Source: Effusibacillus lacus
GTDB taxonomy: Bacteria > Bacillota > Bacilli > Tumebacillales > Effusibacillaceae
Direction: 5' to 3'
Assembly: GCF_002335525.1 (NCBI RefSeq)
Contig: NZ_BDUF01000029.1
Location: forward strand, 1 to 64,000
Length of the DNA stretch: 64,000 nt
The notes under the pieces are model-generated. The model did not search any database. It worked only from the letters and a program-made list of their open reading frames with translations, and had not been told where the DNA came from. Shown one piece after another: positions 35,359-43,516 of the stretch; positions within the stretch are counted from its first letter, which is position 1; every line of letters starts with the position of its first letter. The translations under genes and the position numbers were made by a program.

Positions 35359-38088
35359 ATGACCAGTGAGTCTGGACTTCGCAGAGATATTCGGATATTG
35401 GGCAACCTGTTGGGCAATGTTCTGATATCCCAATGCGGGGAAGAGGTGCTGCAGTCTGTTGAGGAGGTCCGGGCAGCGGCCAAGGAACTTAGGGCAGACG
35501 GGACACCGGAGAGCCGGCATGCATTTTTTCAAAAGATCAGGCAAATTCCAAAAGAACACCGGCCTCATGTGATACACGCCTTTTCACTTTACTTTCAGTT
35601 GGTTAACATAGCGGAACAAAACCACAGGATTCGCAGAAAGCGCGAATATGAACGTTCATCCGGTTCCGCTCCACAGAGAGGATCTTTGCGCAGCGCTTTT
35701 CTGCAAATGAAAGAAAACGGCCTGCAGGCAGATGACATGAAATCGCTGATTCACGATCTTGGGGTTGAATTGGTGCTGACGGCCCATCCTACGGAAGCGA
35801 TGCGCAGGACCGTTCTTGACAAGCATCACGAAATTGCCGTGATTCTTGAAAAATTTGATGATCCGTTATTGAGCGCAAGGGACATCCAGAACCTGGAGAA
35901 ACGGCTGAAGACGGAGATCACAGGCCTGTGGCAGACAAGGGCTGTAAGGAAAGAACGGATTACGGTGTTGGATGAGGTTCGGAACGGTCTGTATTTTCTG
36001 GATGAAATATTGTTTGATGTATTGCCGATGTTGCATTTGGAGATGGAAGAGGAGCTGCAATCGGTCTACCCGGAAGGCAATTGGGAAGTGCCAAGCTTCC
36101 TGCGGTTTGGTTCCTGGATGGGTGGAGACCGGGACGGCAATCCGAATGTAACGGCGGATCTTACCTTTCAAACCCTGATTCTTCACTTTGATCTTGCGTT
36201 GCGGAAATACGAAGAGCGGGTTAAGGAATTGGGGGTCCATCTCAGTCAGTCCTACGAGATAACGGGTGCAAGCCGGGAACTGATTGATTCTTTGCAACTG
36301 GATACCCTCCCCGACGAGCCATACAGGGAGAAGGTAAAACAGATCCAGATGCGGCTCGAGGGTACCAAGAATCTCTTCCATGGAGAAAAGCCGCCCGGGA
36401 CTTACTATAACGGACCCGCAGAATTTCTTTCTGACATTAAACTGATTGAAGAGTCCCTGATTCAACACAAAGGCAAAGAGATAGCCGAAGTAAAAGTCAG
36501 ACCGCTGATCAGACAAATTGAGTTGTTTGGATTTCATATGGCCACATTGGACATTCGCCAACACAGTGAAGTTCATGAACAAGCTGTTGATGAACTGCTC
36601 CGCCTGGCCAGGATCGGTTCCTACCAGTCCCTGGACGAACAGGGCAAAGTGAGCGTTCTCACCAGGTTGCTGGAAGATCCACGGCCGCTGGTCAGCCCTT
36701 TTGTCAATCTGTCGGAAACCACCCGGGAAACTTTGGATGTATTTCACACCATTCGCAAAGGGCATAAGCTGTTTGGCGAGGAGTGCATCCAGAATTATCT
36801 GATCTCTTTGTCCCAGGGAGTCAGTGATCTGCTGGAGGTACTGTTGCTGGCCAAAGAAGCGGGCCTGTTTTCATGGGAGGCGGAAGGTCGGGCAACAAGC
36901 AAGATCAATATTGTACCGTTGTTTGAAACGATCGAGGACCTGCGGGAAGCCCCTGCCATTGTCGCCCGGTTGTTTGCCAATCCGGTGTATCGCATCCATT
37001 TGCAAGGACGTGGGAACCTGCAGGAAATCATGCTCGGCTATTCGGACAGCAATAAGGACGGAGGATATCTGACAGCCAACTGGGAACTGTATAAATGCCA
37101 GAAAGCCATATTTGAGGTTGCGAGTCAGTACAACGTCCGTTTGAAGTTTTTCCATGGTCGTGGGGGAGCATTGGGACGGGGAGGCGGGCCGGTGGCGCGA
37201 AGCATTCTGGCACAACCGCCTGAGGCTCTGCACGGAAAGGTCAAGATCACCGAACAGGGTGAAGTGATTTCCCAACGGTACAGCCATCCGGAAATTGCGA
37301 AAAGGTCTTTGGAATCTGCCGTTTCCGCTGTCCTGGTGGGTTCCATGAACGTTCAGACCGAGCGGATGAAGGATACCGAGCGCAAATGGTCCTGCATTCT
37401 GGAAAAATTATCTCGGGATTCTTTTGCGACTTATCAGCAGTTTGTATATAAGAATGAGGATTTCCTTCCGTATTTTCACCAGGCCACACCGATTGACGTC
37501 TTGGCGGAGTTGAATATCGGTTCACGTCCAGCCAAACGGAGAAACTCACCTGCCATTCAGGATTTGCGGGCCATTCCCTGGGTATTCTCCTGGACCCAAA
37601 ACCGCCATTTGCTGCCTGCCTGGTTCGGGTTTGGTACAGCTATCGAGAACCTGGTGAACGAGGAACCGGATGCCCGGACGGAGTTTAACCGGATGTACCG
37701 TTATTGGCCCTTTTTCAAGGCGCTGATCGACAATATTCAGATGGCATTGTCGAAAGCAGACATGTTGATTGCCATTGAATATGCCCGTCTGGTAGAGGAT
37801 CAGGTGTTGGCAGACAGGGTGTTCGCGCGCATTCTTGACGAATATCAACGGACCAAGAACATGGTACTGATGATTACAGGCGAAGAGGAAATCCTGGCCA
37901 ATAGCCCGGTAATCCGTGAGTCGATCCGTTTGCGCAACCCTTATGTGGATCCGTTGTCCTATTTCCAGGTGCTGCTGCTTAAAGAGCTGCGGGATAAGAA
38001 GCGGAGCGGGGAAGACGATCAGGCATTGCTGAGTGAAGTGCTTTTGACAATTAACGGAATCGCTTCCGGGTTGAGAAATACCGGTTGA
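35359..38088 (+). CDS. ppc: Phosphoenolpyruvate carboxylase
   Basis: The enzyme fixes bicarbonate on PEP to give oxaloacetate. The 909-residue protein carries the catalytic histidine region VLTAHPTEAMRRT (near residue 137), GYSDSNKDGG, and the glycine-rich loop FHGRGGALGRGGGP. It has the usual family length and C-terminal NTG end. ATG 35359 follows AAGGAGTGAG; a GTG at 35353 would add two residues. B. subtilis lacks ppc, so this gene marks a departure from that genome. It starts a run of co-directed genes down to the M42 cluster. Confidence 0.95.
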   Translation: MTSESGLRRDIRILGNLLGNVLISQCGEEVLQSVEEVRAAAKELRADGTPESRHAFFQKIRQIPKEHRPHVIHAFSLYFQLVNIAEQNHRIRRKREYERSSGSAPQRGSLRSAFLQMKENGLQADDMKSLIHDLGVELVLTAHPTEAMRRTVLDKHHEIAVILEKFDDPLLSARDIQNLEKRLKTEITGLWQTRAVRKERITVLDEVRNGLYFLDEILFDVLPMLHLEMEEELQSVYPEGNWEVPSFLRFGSWMGGDRDGNPNVTADLTFQTLILHFDLALRKYEERVKELGVHLSQSYEITGASRELIDSLQLDTLPDEPYREKVKQIQMRLEGTKNLFHGEKPPGTYYNGPAEFLSDIKLIEESLIQHKGKEIAEVKVRPLIRQIELFGFHMATLDIRQHSEVHEQAVDELLRLARIGSYQSLDEQGKVSVLTRLLEDPRPLVSPFVNLSETTRETLDVFHTIRKGHKLFGEECIQNYLISLSQGVSDLLEVLLLAKEAGLFSWEAEGRATSKINIVPLFETIEDLREAPAIVARLFANPVYRIHLQGRGNLQEIMLGYSDSNKDGGYLTANWELYKCQKAIFEVASQYNVRLKFFHGRGGALGRGGGPVARSILAQPPEALHGKVKITEQGEVISQRYSHPEIAKRSLESAVSAVLVGSMNVQTERMKDTERKWSCILEKLSRDSFATYQQFVYKNEDFLPYFHQATPIDVLAELNIGSRPAKRRNSPAIQDLRAIPWVFSWTQNRHLLPAWFGFGTAIENLVNEEPDARTEFNRMYRYWPFFKALIDNIQMALSKADMLIAIEYARLVEDQVLADRVFARILDEYQRTKNMVLMITGEEEILANSPVIRESIRLRNPYVDPLSYFQVLLLKELRDKKRSGEDDQALLSEVLLTINGIASGLRNTG

Positions 38089-38110
38089 TGTTGACAAGGA
38101 GGCGGAATCA

Positions 38111-38569
38111 ATGAAAGTATCTGTTGCCTGGCAAGGTAAGAAGCGCTTTGACGCAAAAGGGGACTCGGGTCACCTGGTGGTGATGGACGCAAAAAAGGAG
38201 ATCGGCGGGGAGGACTCCGGGTCCCGTCCCATGGAGCTCTTGCTGATGGGACTTGGCGGGTGCACCGGGATTGACATTGTCATGATCCTGGAGAAAATGC
38301 GCCTGAACCTTGAGGAATTCCACATGGAAATCGAGGGTGACCGGCGGGAGGAACATCCGCAAAAGTTTACCGACATCCGAATCAAATACATTCTGAAAGG
38401 TGAAGGCTTGACCCGTGATAAGGTGGAACGGGCCATTCGCCTGTCGGAGGAAAAATACTGCTCGGCATCCGCTTCTTTAAACGCACGCATTCAAACAGTA
38501 TATGAATTGAACGGCGTCTTGTACGAGATGGGGGAAAGGACGGATAACCATGAAGATCCGTTGCAATGA
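38111..38569 (+). CDS. OsmC/Ohr-family protein
   Basis: The 152-residue protein has the OsmC fold with its two redox cysteines, in GLGGCTGID (near residue 54) and EKYCSASAS (near 117). Such proteins reduce organic or lipid hydroperoxides with thiols. ATG 38111 follows AAGGAGG. Its 3' end overlaps a small zinc-ribbon gene by 20 bases. The peroxide substrate is not defined. Confidence 0.85.
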   Translation: MKVSVAWQGKKRFDAKGDSGHLVVMDAKKEIGGEDSGSRPMELLLMGLGGCTGIDIVMILEKMRLNLEEFHMEIEGDRREEHPQKFTDIRIKYILKGEGLTRDKVERAIRLSEEKYCSASASLNARIQTVYELNGVLYEMGERTDNHEDPLQ

Positions 38570-38729
38570 TTGCCATGAAGAAAATGACCTGCAAAACGAA
38601 CGGTGCAGCCGCTGCGGCAGGCTGCTGGAAGATTCCCGCAAGGATCAAACGCGGGATTACTACGAAGTGCAGCATGCGGACGCACCCAATATCGTGAAAA
38701 AGGATGCCGGCCGATCAAAGGTATGGTAA
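38550..38729 (+). CDS. Small zinc-ribbon protein overlapping both neighbours (59 aa)
   Basis: ATG 38550 has GGGGGAAAGGA 9 bases upstream. The 59-residue product contains a clear zinc-ribbon, CNDC at residues 5–8 and CSRC at 19–22, followed by a charged tail. It overlaps the OsmC gene end by 20 bases and the downstream pseudouridine synthase start by 7, a tight coupling that argues for real translation. I know no named family. A role as a small regulator or metal-binding protein is possible but not shown. Confidence 0.65.
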   Translation: MKIRCNDCHEENDLQNERCSRCGRLLEDSRKDQTRDYYEVQHADAPNIVKKDAGRSKVW

Positions 38730-39640
38730 ACAGCGAGTTGGAGGAAGTGCTCTCATTGGAGATCCCTCCCGAATGGGACGGCAAGATGGTCAAGGAAGTC
38801 ATCCGCCAGACGCTGGGAATTTCCCGGGGATTGCTGCGGAAAATCGTTGCCGAAAATGGGGTTTTTGTAAACGGCCGGCCGGTGTATATCACATCCCGGA
38901 TACAGGCTGGTGATCTGCTCCGATTGCGGACCATGCCGGAATGGTCGGAAGATATACTTCCACAGCCAATACCCTTTGAAGTGGTGTACGAGGATCGGGA
39001 TGTACTCGTGGTGAACAAGCGGGCCGGATTAGTGGTTCACCCGACTAAGGGCCATTACACGGGGACCCTTGCCAATGGTGTTGTCCATTACTGGCGTGAG
39101 CAGGGGGAAACCGCCCGCTTTCGGCCGGTTCACCGGCTTGACAAGAACACCTCGGGGCTGCTCTTAATCGGCAAGAACCATTTTTCCCATCAGAGATTGT
39201 CTGAACAGATCGCACACAGACAGTTCCGGCGTGAATATTTGGCAGTCGTCCATGGGATTGTAAAGGAACCGGCTTTTGCGATTGATGCCCCGATCATGAA
39301 AAAAGCGGGCGATCCACGGGAAAGGGTTGTTTCTGAAAGCGGACAACCGGCCATCACCCATGTTGCAGTTGAGCGATTATTGCAATCCGCGACCCTCGTC
39401 AGATTACGTCTGGAAACAGGAAGGACCCACCAGATTCGTGTTCACATGAGACATATCGGCCATCCACTATTCGGTGACGATCTTTACGGAATTGGGCATC
39501 GCGATGGGATGGAAAGACAGGCGCTCCATGCCGAAGTGTTGGGATTCAGTCATCCGCGGCAGGGGAAGCGGTTGGAGTTTACCGCTCCGGTGCCGCCTGA
39601 CATGCAGGAACTGATTGACCGCCTCACATTGACGTTATAA
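38723..39640 (+). CDS. RluA-family pseudouridine synthase
   Basis: The 305-residue enzyme isomerises uridines in RNA. It has an N-terminal S4-like segment (SRGLLRKIVAENGVFVNGRPV) and the catalytic motif HRLDKNTSGLLL, whose aspartate is the active-site residue. The GRTHQIRVH motif follows near residue 234. I start at ATG 38723, overlapping the zinc-ribbon gene's stop; longer upstream frames lack a site. Which RNA position it modifies (RluD-, RluC- or YhcT-type) is not clear. Confidence 0.88.
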   Translation: MVNSELEEVLSLEIPPEWDGKMVKEVIRQTLGISRGLLRKIVAENGVFVNGRPVYITSRIQAGDLLRLRTMPEWSEDILPQPIPFEVVYEDRDVLVVNKRAGLVVHPTKGHYTGTLANGVVHYWREQGETARFRPVHRLDKNTSGLLLIGKNHFSHQRLSEQIAHRQFRREYLAVVHGIVKEPAFAIDAPIMKKAGDPRERVVSESGQPAITHVAVERLLQSATLVRLRLETGRTHQIRVHMRHIGHPLFGDDLYGIGHRDGMERQALHAEVLGFSHPRQGKRLEFTAPVPPDMQELIDRLTLTL

Positions 39641-39670
39641 TTTTGTCTGCGGTAGAATATGGATATCGCG

Positions 39671-39699
39671 AAAGGTGTTGCTTGGGCGGCACCTTTTTT
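39671..39699 (+). terminator. Intrinsic terminator after the rluA-like gene
   Basis: AAAGGTGTTGC pairs with GCGGCACCTTT (two G·T pairs) across TTGG, followed by TTTG. Confidence 0.75.
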
Positions 39700-39800
39700 G
39701 TTCCAGTTTTGTTTCACTTGTGGCTTTACCTATTCTTACGAGGCAACAAGAATAAGTGCTCATGGGCCCCGCCAAAATACTTTTCTATGGTGGGGGTGTA

Positions 39801-39848
39801 ACTTTGGCATTCACCATGTATTGCACTTGGGGAATGCCAAGTTTTCTT
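39801..39848 (+). promoter_or_regulatory. Hairpin just before the ribosome binding site of a small membrane gene
   Basis: TTGGCATTC pairs perfectly with GAATGCCAA across 19 bases. AAC/GTT extends the stem past one bulged T, and TTTCTTTA follows. It could be a weak terminator or attenuator directly ahead of AAGGGAG at 39852. Confidence 0.4.
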
Positions 39849-39866
39849 TATAAGGGAGCGGTAGTA

Positions 39867-40193
39867 ATGTTGGATTTTTTCCTGGTGGCGGGAAGCATGT
39901 ATCTGATGTACAGATGGGGCATCCGGCAAATGATTCGGTCCAGAATTTTGAAGAGTTGGATATCGGATTCTGCGGCCAAACTCATGTTTATAGGAGCCGG
40001 ATGTACGTTGTCCCTGTACTTGAGCTTCTCGTTTTTGTTTCCCTTGATCCCCGACTGGTCCATTCCGGCGAAGAGCGTAATCCCCACCGTCATTGGAATC
40101 TTCCTGGGGGAGTGGTTTTACAAACGCAACCTTGCGATTACCATGCGGATGTTTACACTTCCACGGAGCAAGGAGGATCAGCGGGATGAGTGA
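39867..40193 (+). CDS. Small membrane protein of unknown function (108 aa)
   Basis: ATG 39867 lies 8 bases after AAGGGAG, so I prefer it to the longer frame from 39756 that lacks a ribosome binding site. The 108-residue protein has about three hydrophobic helices, with a basic loop between the first two and a basic C terminus. No family is recognised. It overlaps the first M42 peptidase gene by 8 bases, which ties it to that cluster. Confidence 0.55.
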   Translation: MLDFFLVAGSMYLMYRWGIRQMIRSRILKSWISDSAAKLMFIGAGCTLSLYLSFSFLFPLIPDWSIPAKSVIPTVIGIFLGEWFYKRNLAITMRMFTLPRSKEDQRDE

Positions 40194-41262
40194 GAAACCG
40201 GATTATAAAAAAGTACTCCTGGATTTAATGGAAACTCCCGGCGTGTCCGGGTACGAGTTGGAAATATCGAACAAAATAGAAGTGCTGTTTCGTGAATATA
40301 CGGATGACATACACAAAGACAAGATGGGGAATCTTGTGGCCAAAATACTGGGGGAAGGCCCTTTACCCCGCCCGAGAATCATGGTGGCAACCCATATGGA
40401 TGAGATCGGCTTGATTGTAACCAAGATTGAAAGCGGCGGATTTGTAAGATTTTCACAGCTTGGAGGATTTGATCCCCGAACTTTGATCGGGCAGGAAGTG
40501 GTGGTTCACGGACGCGTCAATTGTCACGGCGTCATTGGATCCAAGCCTCCTCATCTGACTACTGCGGAGGAAAGAGAGAAAGCAGTCCCGATGAAAGACC
40601 TGTATGTGGATCTGGCTATGCCTGAAGACAGCGTCCGTGAACAGGTTTCGGTCGGTGACATCATCACGATTGTCCGAAACAGCATGGAACTGCAGAACGG
40701 ATTTATTGCAGGCAAGTCCCTGGATAACCGGGCTGGCGTGGCAACATTGCTGGAGTGTCTGAATGAAATGAAACGCTTGCGGATCGGCGCGGACGTGTAT
40801 GCAGTGGCATCCGTTCAGGAAGAAGTGGGATTGCGTGGGGCCATCACCGGTACATATGAGATCTCCCCCGATATCGGAATTGCCATTGATGTGACACATG
40901 CAAGCATGCCAGGGGTGGCGGCCGACCTGGGAATGAAGATGGATGGAGGAGCGGTCATCCATAAGGGTCCCAATATCCATCGTGATATTTATACCCGTCT
41001 GATTGAAACGGCGAAAAGCCAGAACATCCCTCATCAGGTTCGCCTGTTCCAGGGACCTTCCGCAACCGACGGCAATGCCATGCAGATTACAGCCTGGGGA
41101 ATTCCCACGGGGATTCTGTCTTTGCCTCTTCGCTATATGCATACTTCTGTAGAGACTCTATGTTATCGGGATATCCAGCGAACCGGGAAGCTGTTGGCCC
41201 ATTTCATAGCATCGGTTGACCGCGAGTTTGTGGAGGGATTGAGTTGTTACTTAAAAGACTGA
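40186..41262 (+). CDS. M42 family aminopeptidase, copy 1 (catalytically complete)
   Basis: M42 peptidases form dodecameric shells that trim peptides in the cytosol. The 358-residue protein keeps all ligands at positions equal to those of the archaeal TET enzymes: H70 in THMDEIG, D180 in SLDNR, catalytic E212 and E213 in QEEVGLRG, D235, and a late histidine (about 319) in LRYMHTSVE. ATG 40186 follows AGGAGGA. The next M42 gene overlaps its end by 19 bases. Confidence 0.9.
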   Translation: MSEKPDYKKVLLDLMETPGVSGYELEISNKIEVLFREYTDDIHKDKMGNLVAKILGEGPLPRPRIMVATHMDEIGLIVTKIESGGFVRFSQLGGFDPRTLIGQEVVVHGRVNCHGVIGSKPPHLTTAEEREKAVPMKDLYVDLAMPEDSVREQVSVGDIITIVRNSMELQNGFIAGKSLDNRAGVATLLECLNEMKRLRIGADVYAVASVQEEVGLRGAITGTYEISPDIGIAIDVTHASMPGVAADLGMKMDGGAVIHKGPNIHRDIYTRLIETAKSQNIPHQVRLFQGPSATDGNAMQITAWGIPTGILSLPLRYMHTSVETLCYRDIQRTGKLLAHFIASVDREFVEGLSCYLKD

Positions 41263-42272
41263 CGGAAGCAATGGGTCCTTCCGGATTTGAGGATGAAATC
41301 CGGCGGGTCATCTTTGACGAGGTTCAAGCATATGCCGACAGAGTTTATACGGACCCCTTGGGCAGTCTGATTGTTGAAAAGAAAGGAACCGGGCCCGGTC
41401 CCAAGGTAATGCTTTGTGCCCATATGGATGAGGTCAGCCTGATGATTGTGCAGATCGAGGAGAACGGATTGTTGAAATTCCGGCCGATTGGGGGTATCGA
41501 TCCGCGGATACTGTTGGCCAAGCCCGTCCGTATCGGCAAAGACAAAATCTTTGGCGTCATCGGCAGCAAGGCCATCCACCTGCAAACACAGTCGGAGCGC
41601 GAGAAACCGGTGTCAATGGACCAGATGTATATCGACATCGGAGCCAAAACCAAAGAAGAAGCGGAAAAAGTGGTCAGGCCAGGCGATTGTGCCGTGTTTG
41701 CCACGGAGTATAAAGAGATCGGTTCCCGCTGCGCCAAGTCCAAGTCGTTTGATGACCGGGTTGGATGCGCCGTATTGATCGAAACTCTCAAGAAACAATT
41801 TGATATTCCTTTGGCGTTCGCCTTTACCGTTCAAGAAGAGATCGGGCTTCGGGGGGCCGGGCCGGTGGCCTATCGTGTGAATCCCGATATGGCCGTTGTA
41901 GTGGAAGGGACGATCTGTTTTGATGTGGTGGGCGCACCGGGTCACGGCCGGGGAACGGTAATGGGAGCCGGACCTGCCCTGTCGGTCATCGACTCAACCA
42001 CCATTGCCAACCGGGAAATGCTGACCCATATGATTCAAGTTGCGGAAGCCGAGCAGGTCCCCTATCAACTGCGAAGAGTAAGCGGGGGAGGCAACGATGC
42101 GGGAAGAATTCACAATGTCCGGGGAGGCGTCATGACAGCGGTTGTATCTGTTCCAACCCGTTACATTCATGCTCCTTCCCAGATTATCAGCCTTGATGAT
42201 TATGAGAATACAATCCGGTTAATCGAAGCATTCTTGCGAAGCGTGGAGAAAGGAGGTTTGCAAGCTCAATGA
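41244..42272 (+). CDS. M42 family aminopeptidase, copy 2 (catalytically complete)
   Basis: The 342-residue protein is a paralogue of its neighbours. It keeps H60 (AHMDEV), D170 (SFDDRVG), E198 and E199 (QEEIGLRG), E221 in the place of the metal-binding acidic residue, and the late RYIHAPS histidine. The start is TTG 41244 behind GGAGGGA. It overlaps copy 3 at ATGA. Different metal-site chemistry (glutamate versus aspartate) suggests a different specificity from copy 1. Confidence 0.88.
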   Translation: MLLKRLTEAMGPSGFEDEIRRVIFDEVQAYADRVYTDPLGSLIVEKKGTGPGPKVMLCAHMDEVSLMIVQIEENGLLKFRPIGGIDPRILLAKPVRIGKDKIFGVIGSKAIHLQTQSEREKPVSMDQMYIDIGAKTKEEAEKVVRPGDCAVFATEYKEIGSRCAKSKSFDDRVGCAVLIETLKKQFDIPLAFAFTVQEEIGLRGAGPVAYRVNPDMAVVVEGTICFDVVGAPGHGRGTVMGAGPALSVIDSTTIANREMLTHMIQVAEAEQVPYQLRRVSGGGNDAGRIHNVRGGVMTAVVSVPTRYIHAPSQIISLDDYENTIRLIEAFLRSVEKGGLQAQ

Positions 42273-43261
42273 AAGAGTTGATCATGAAACTGGCTACCGC
42301 ATCGGGTCCGGCTGGTGCTGAAAAGCATATCCGGGAGATTCTGACGGAACTCCTTGAGCCGTACGTTGACAGAATTGAAACGGATGTGCTGGGCAATCTG
42401 ATAGCGCGCAAAAAGGGCGCAACCAATAACTCCAAAACGGTTCTGTTGGAAGCAAACATGGATGAACCGGGAATCATGTCCATACACGTAGACCCCCAAG
42501 GATTCATTCGCATCGTCCCGGTGGGGGAGCTGAGCCCGGTCCGGTTGATTGGCGAAAGAGTGCGCTTTACCAATCGGCTCTGGGGTGTTGTGGGTGTGGA
42601 AGGCAACAAGGCGCCAAAAGACATCACCTTTGCTGACTTGTATGTGGATATCGGTGCGGAATCACAAGCGGATGCCGAGCGACGGCTGCCCATCGGAACT
42701 GCGGCAGTGATTGACAAAGGTGCGTTTGAATTGGGCGAGAATAGAGTTGCGGGCAAATCCCTGGACAACCGGGTTGGTTGTGCCGTGATTGTGGATGTTA
42801 TTTCCAAGTTGGGTGACTGTGAACACAACCTGATAGTTGTATTGGCTTCCCAGAAAGAAGTGGGATCTCGCGGAATCAGGACTGCCGCCTTTAACACCAA
42901 CGCCGATTTTGCTTTGTCAGTCGGCACGGCAGCAGCCGGGGACATGCCCAACGCGGAACGCAGCAACCTGCAGTTGGGGAGAGGTCCTGCCATCAAAGTG
43001 ATGGATCGTGGAATTGTCGTTCCGCCCGCCATCAAACAGATCCTGATTGACGCCGCCAAACGTGCCAACATTGACTTCCAATTGGAGATATCCCCGGAAG
43101 GAACCAGCGATGCCGGTCAGATCCTGCTTACCAAAGGCGGAATTCCAACGGGAGCCGTCTCGGTTCCGGTCCGTTACCGGGGAACACCGGCACAGGTAGT
43201 CGATATAAGGGATGTTGAGCAAACGTCGCGGCTTGTCCTGGAAGCGTTGAAAAAACTGTGA
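42269..43261 (+). CDS. M42-like protein, copy 3, metal and catalytic residues largely lost
   Basis: The 330-residue protein aligns with M42 peptidases over its full length and starts at ATG 42269 behind AAAGGAGGT. The first histidine ligand is N63 (EANMDEPG) and the catalytic glutamate is K196 (SQKEVGSRG). The metal aspartate position is S217 and the final histidine position is G305 (RYRGTPA). D166 in SLDNR and E197 remain. It is intact and well spaced, so it is not a pseudogene by sequence; it probably acts as a structural or regulatory subunit of a mixed shell. This is inference. Confidence 0.85.
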   Translation: MKELIMKLATASGPAGAEKHIREILTELLEPYVDRIETDVLGNLIARKKGATNNSKTVLLEANMDEPGIMSIHVDPQGFIRIVPVGELSPVRLIGERVRFTNRLWGVVGVEGNKAPKDITFADLYVDIGAESQADAERRLPIGTAAVIDKGAFELGENRVAGKSLDNRVGCAVIVDVISKLGDCEHNLIVVLASQKEVGSRGIRTAAFNTNADFALSVGTAAAGDMPNAERSNLQLGRGPAIKVMDRGIVVPPAIKQILIDAAKRANIDFQLEISPEGTSDAGQILLTKGGIPTGAVSVPVRYRGTPAQVVDIRDVEQTSRLVLEALKKL

Positions 43262-43268
43262 TGAGGGA

Positions 43269-43293
43269 GATGCTGTCGGTTCCCGACAGCATC
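43269..43293 (+). repeat. Perfect hairpin just after the M42 cluster
   Basis: GATGCTGTCGG pairs perfectly with CCGACAGCATC across a TTC loop, 7 bases after the stop codon. No T tract follows, so it may be a stabilising 3' hairpin rather than a terminator. Confidence 0.8.
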
Positions 43294-43301
43294 AAGAACC
43301 C

Positions 43302-43501
43302 AATAACGGCACAGGGTGCCGTTATTCCCTTCTCCCAAGGGTCTTTGGCTCGCAATAACGGCACAGGGTACCGTTATTCCTTTCACCCGGAGTTGCTTAA
43401 CGGCATGGAGTGCCGTTATCATTTCACCCGGAGTTGCTTAGCGGCACAGGGTACCGTTATCATTTCAGCCGGGGCCGCTTAGCGGCAAGGAGTGCCGTTA
43501 T
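43302..43501. repeat. Array of five related palindromes, partly tandem with a 41-bp period
   Basis: Five copies of a 23–25 bp palindrome of the form TAACGGCA–N5–TGCCGTTA lie at 43302, 43354, 43397, 43438 and 43479. The last three are spaced exactly 41 bases and share the joining sequence ACCCGGAGTTGCTTA with variation. Arms hold compensating or neutral changes (A/G at position 3, GTACC/GTGCC). There are no unique spacers, so this is not a CRISPR array. The region between M42 copy 3 and the nuclease gene consists mostly of this array. Confidence 0.85.
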
Positions 43502-43516
43502 GTCTATAGGTCAGGG

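Noticed and set aside
35866-36765. Minus-strand open frame of 299 codons.
   Set aside because: It is antisense to ppc, whose catalytic motifs are intact; codon pattern alone explains the open frame.
39756-39866. N-terminal extension of the small membrane protein before the M42 cluster.
   Set aside because: The earlier GTG/ATG codons lack a ribosome binding site and the extension covers a hairpin. ATG 39867 has AAGGGAG at good spacing.
43302-43501. Possible CRISPR array.
   Set aside because: The repeated units are palindromes with near-constant linkers and a 41–52 base period. There are no unique spacers and no cas genes nearby.
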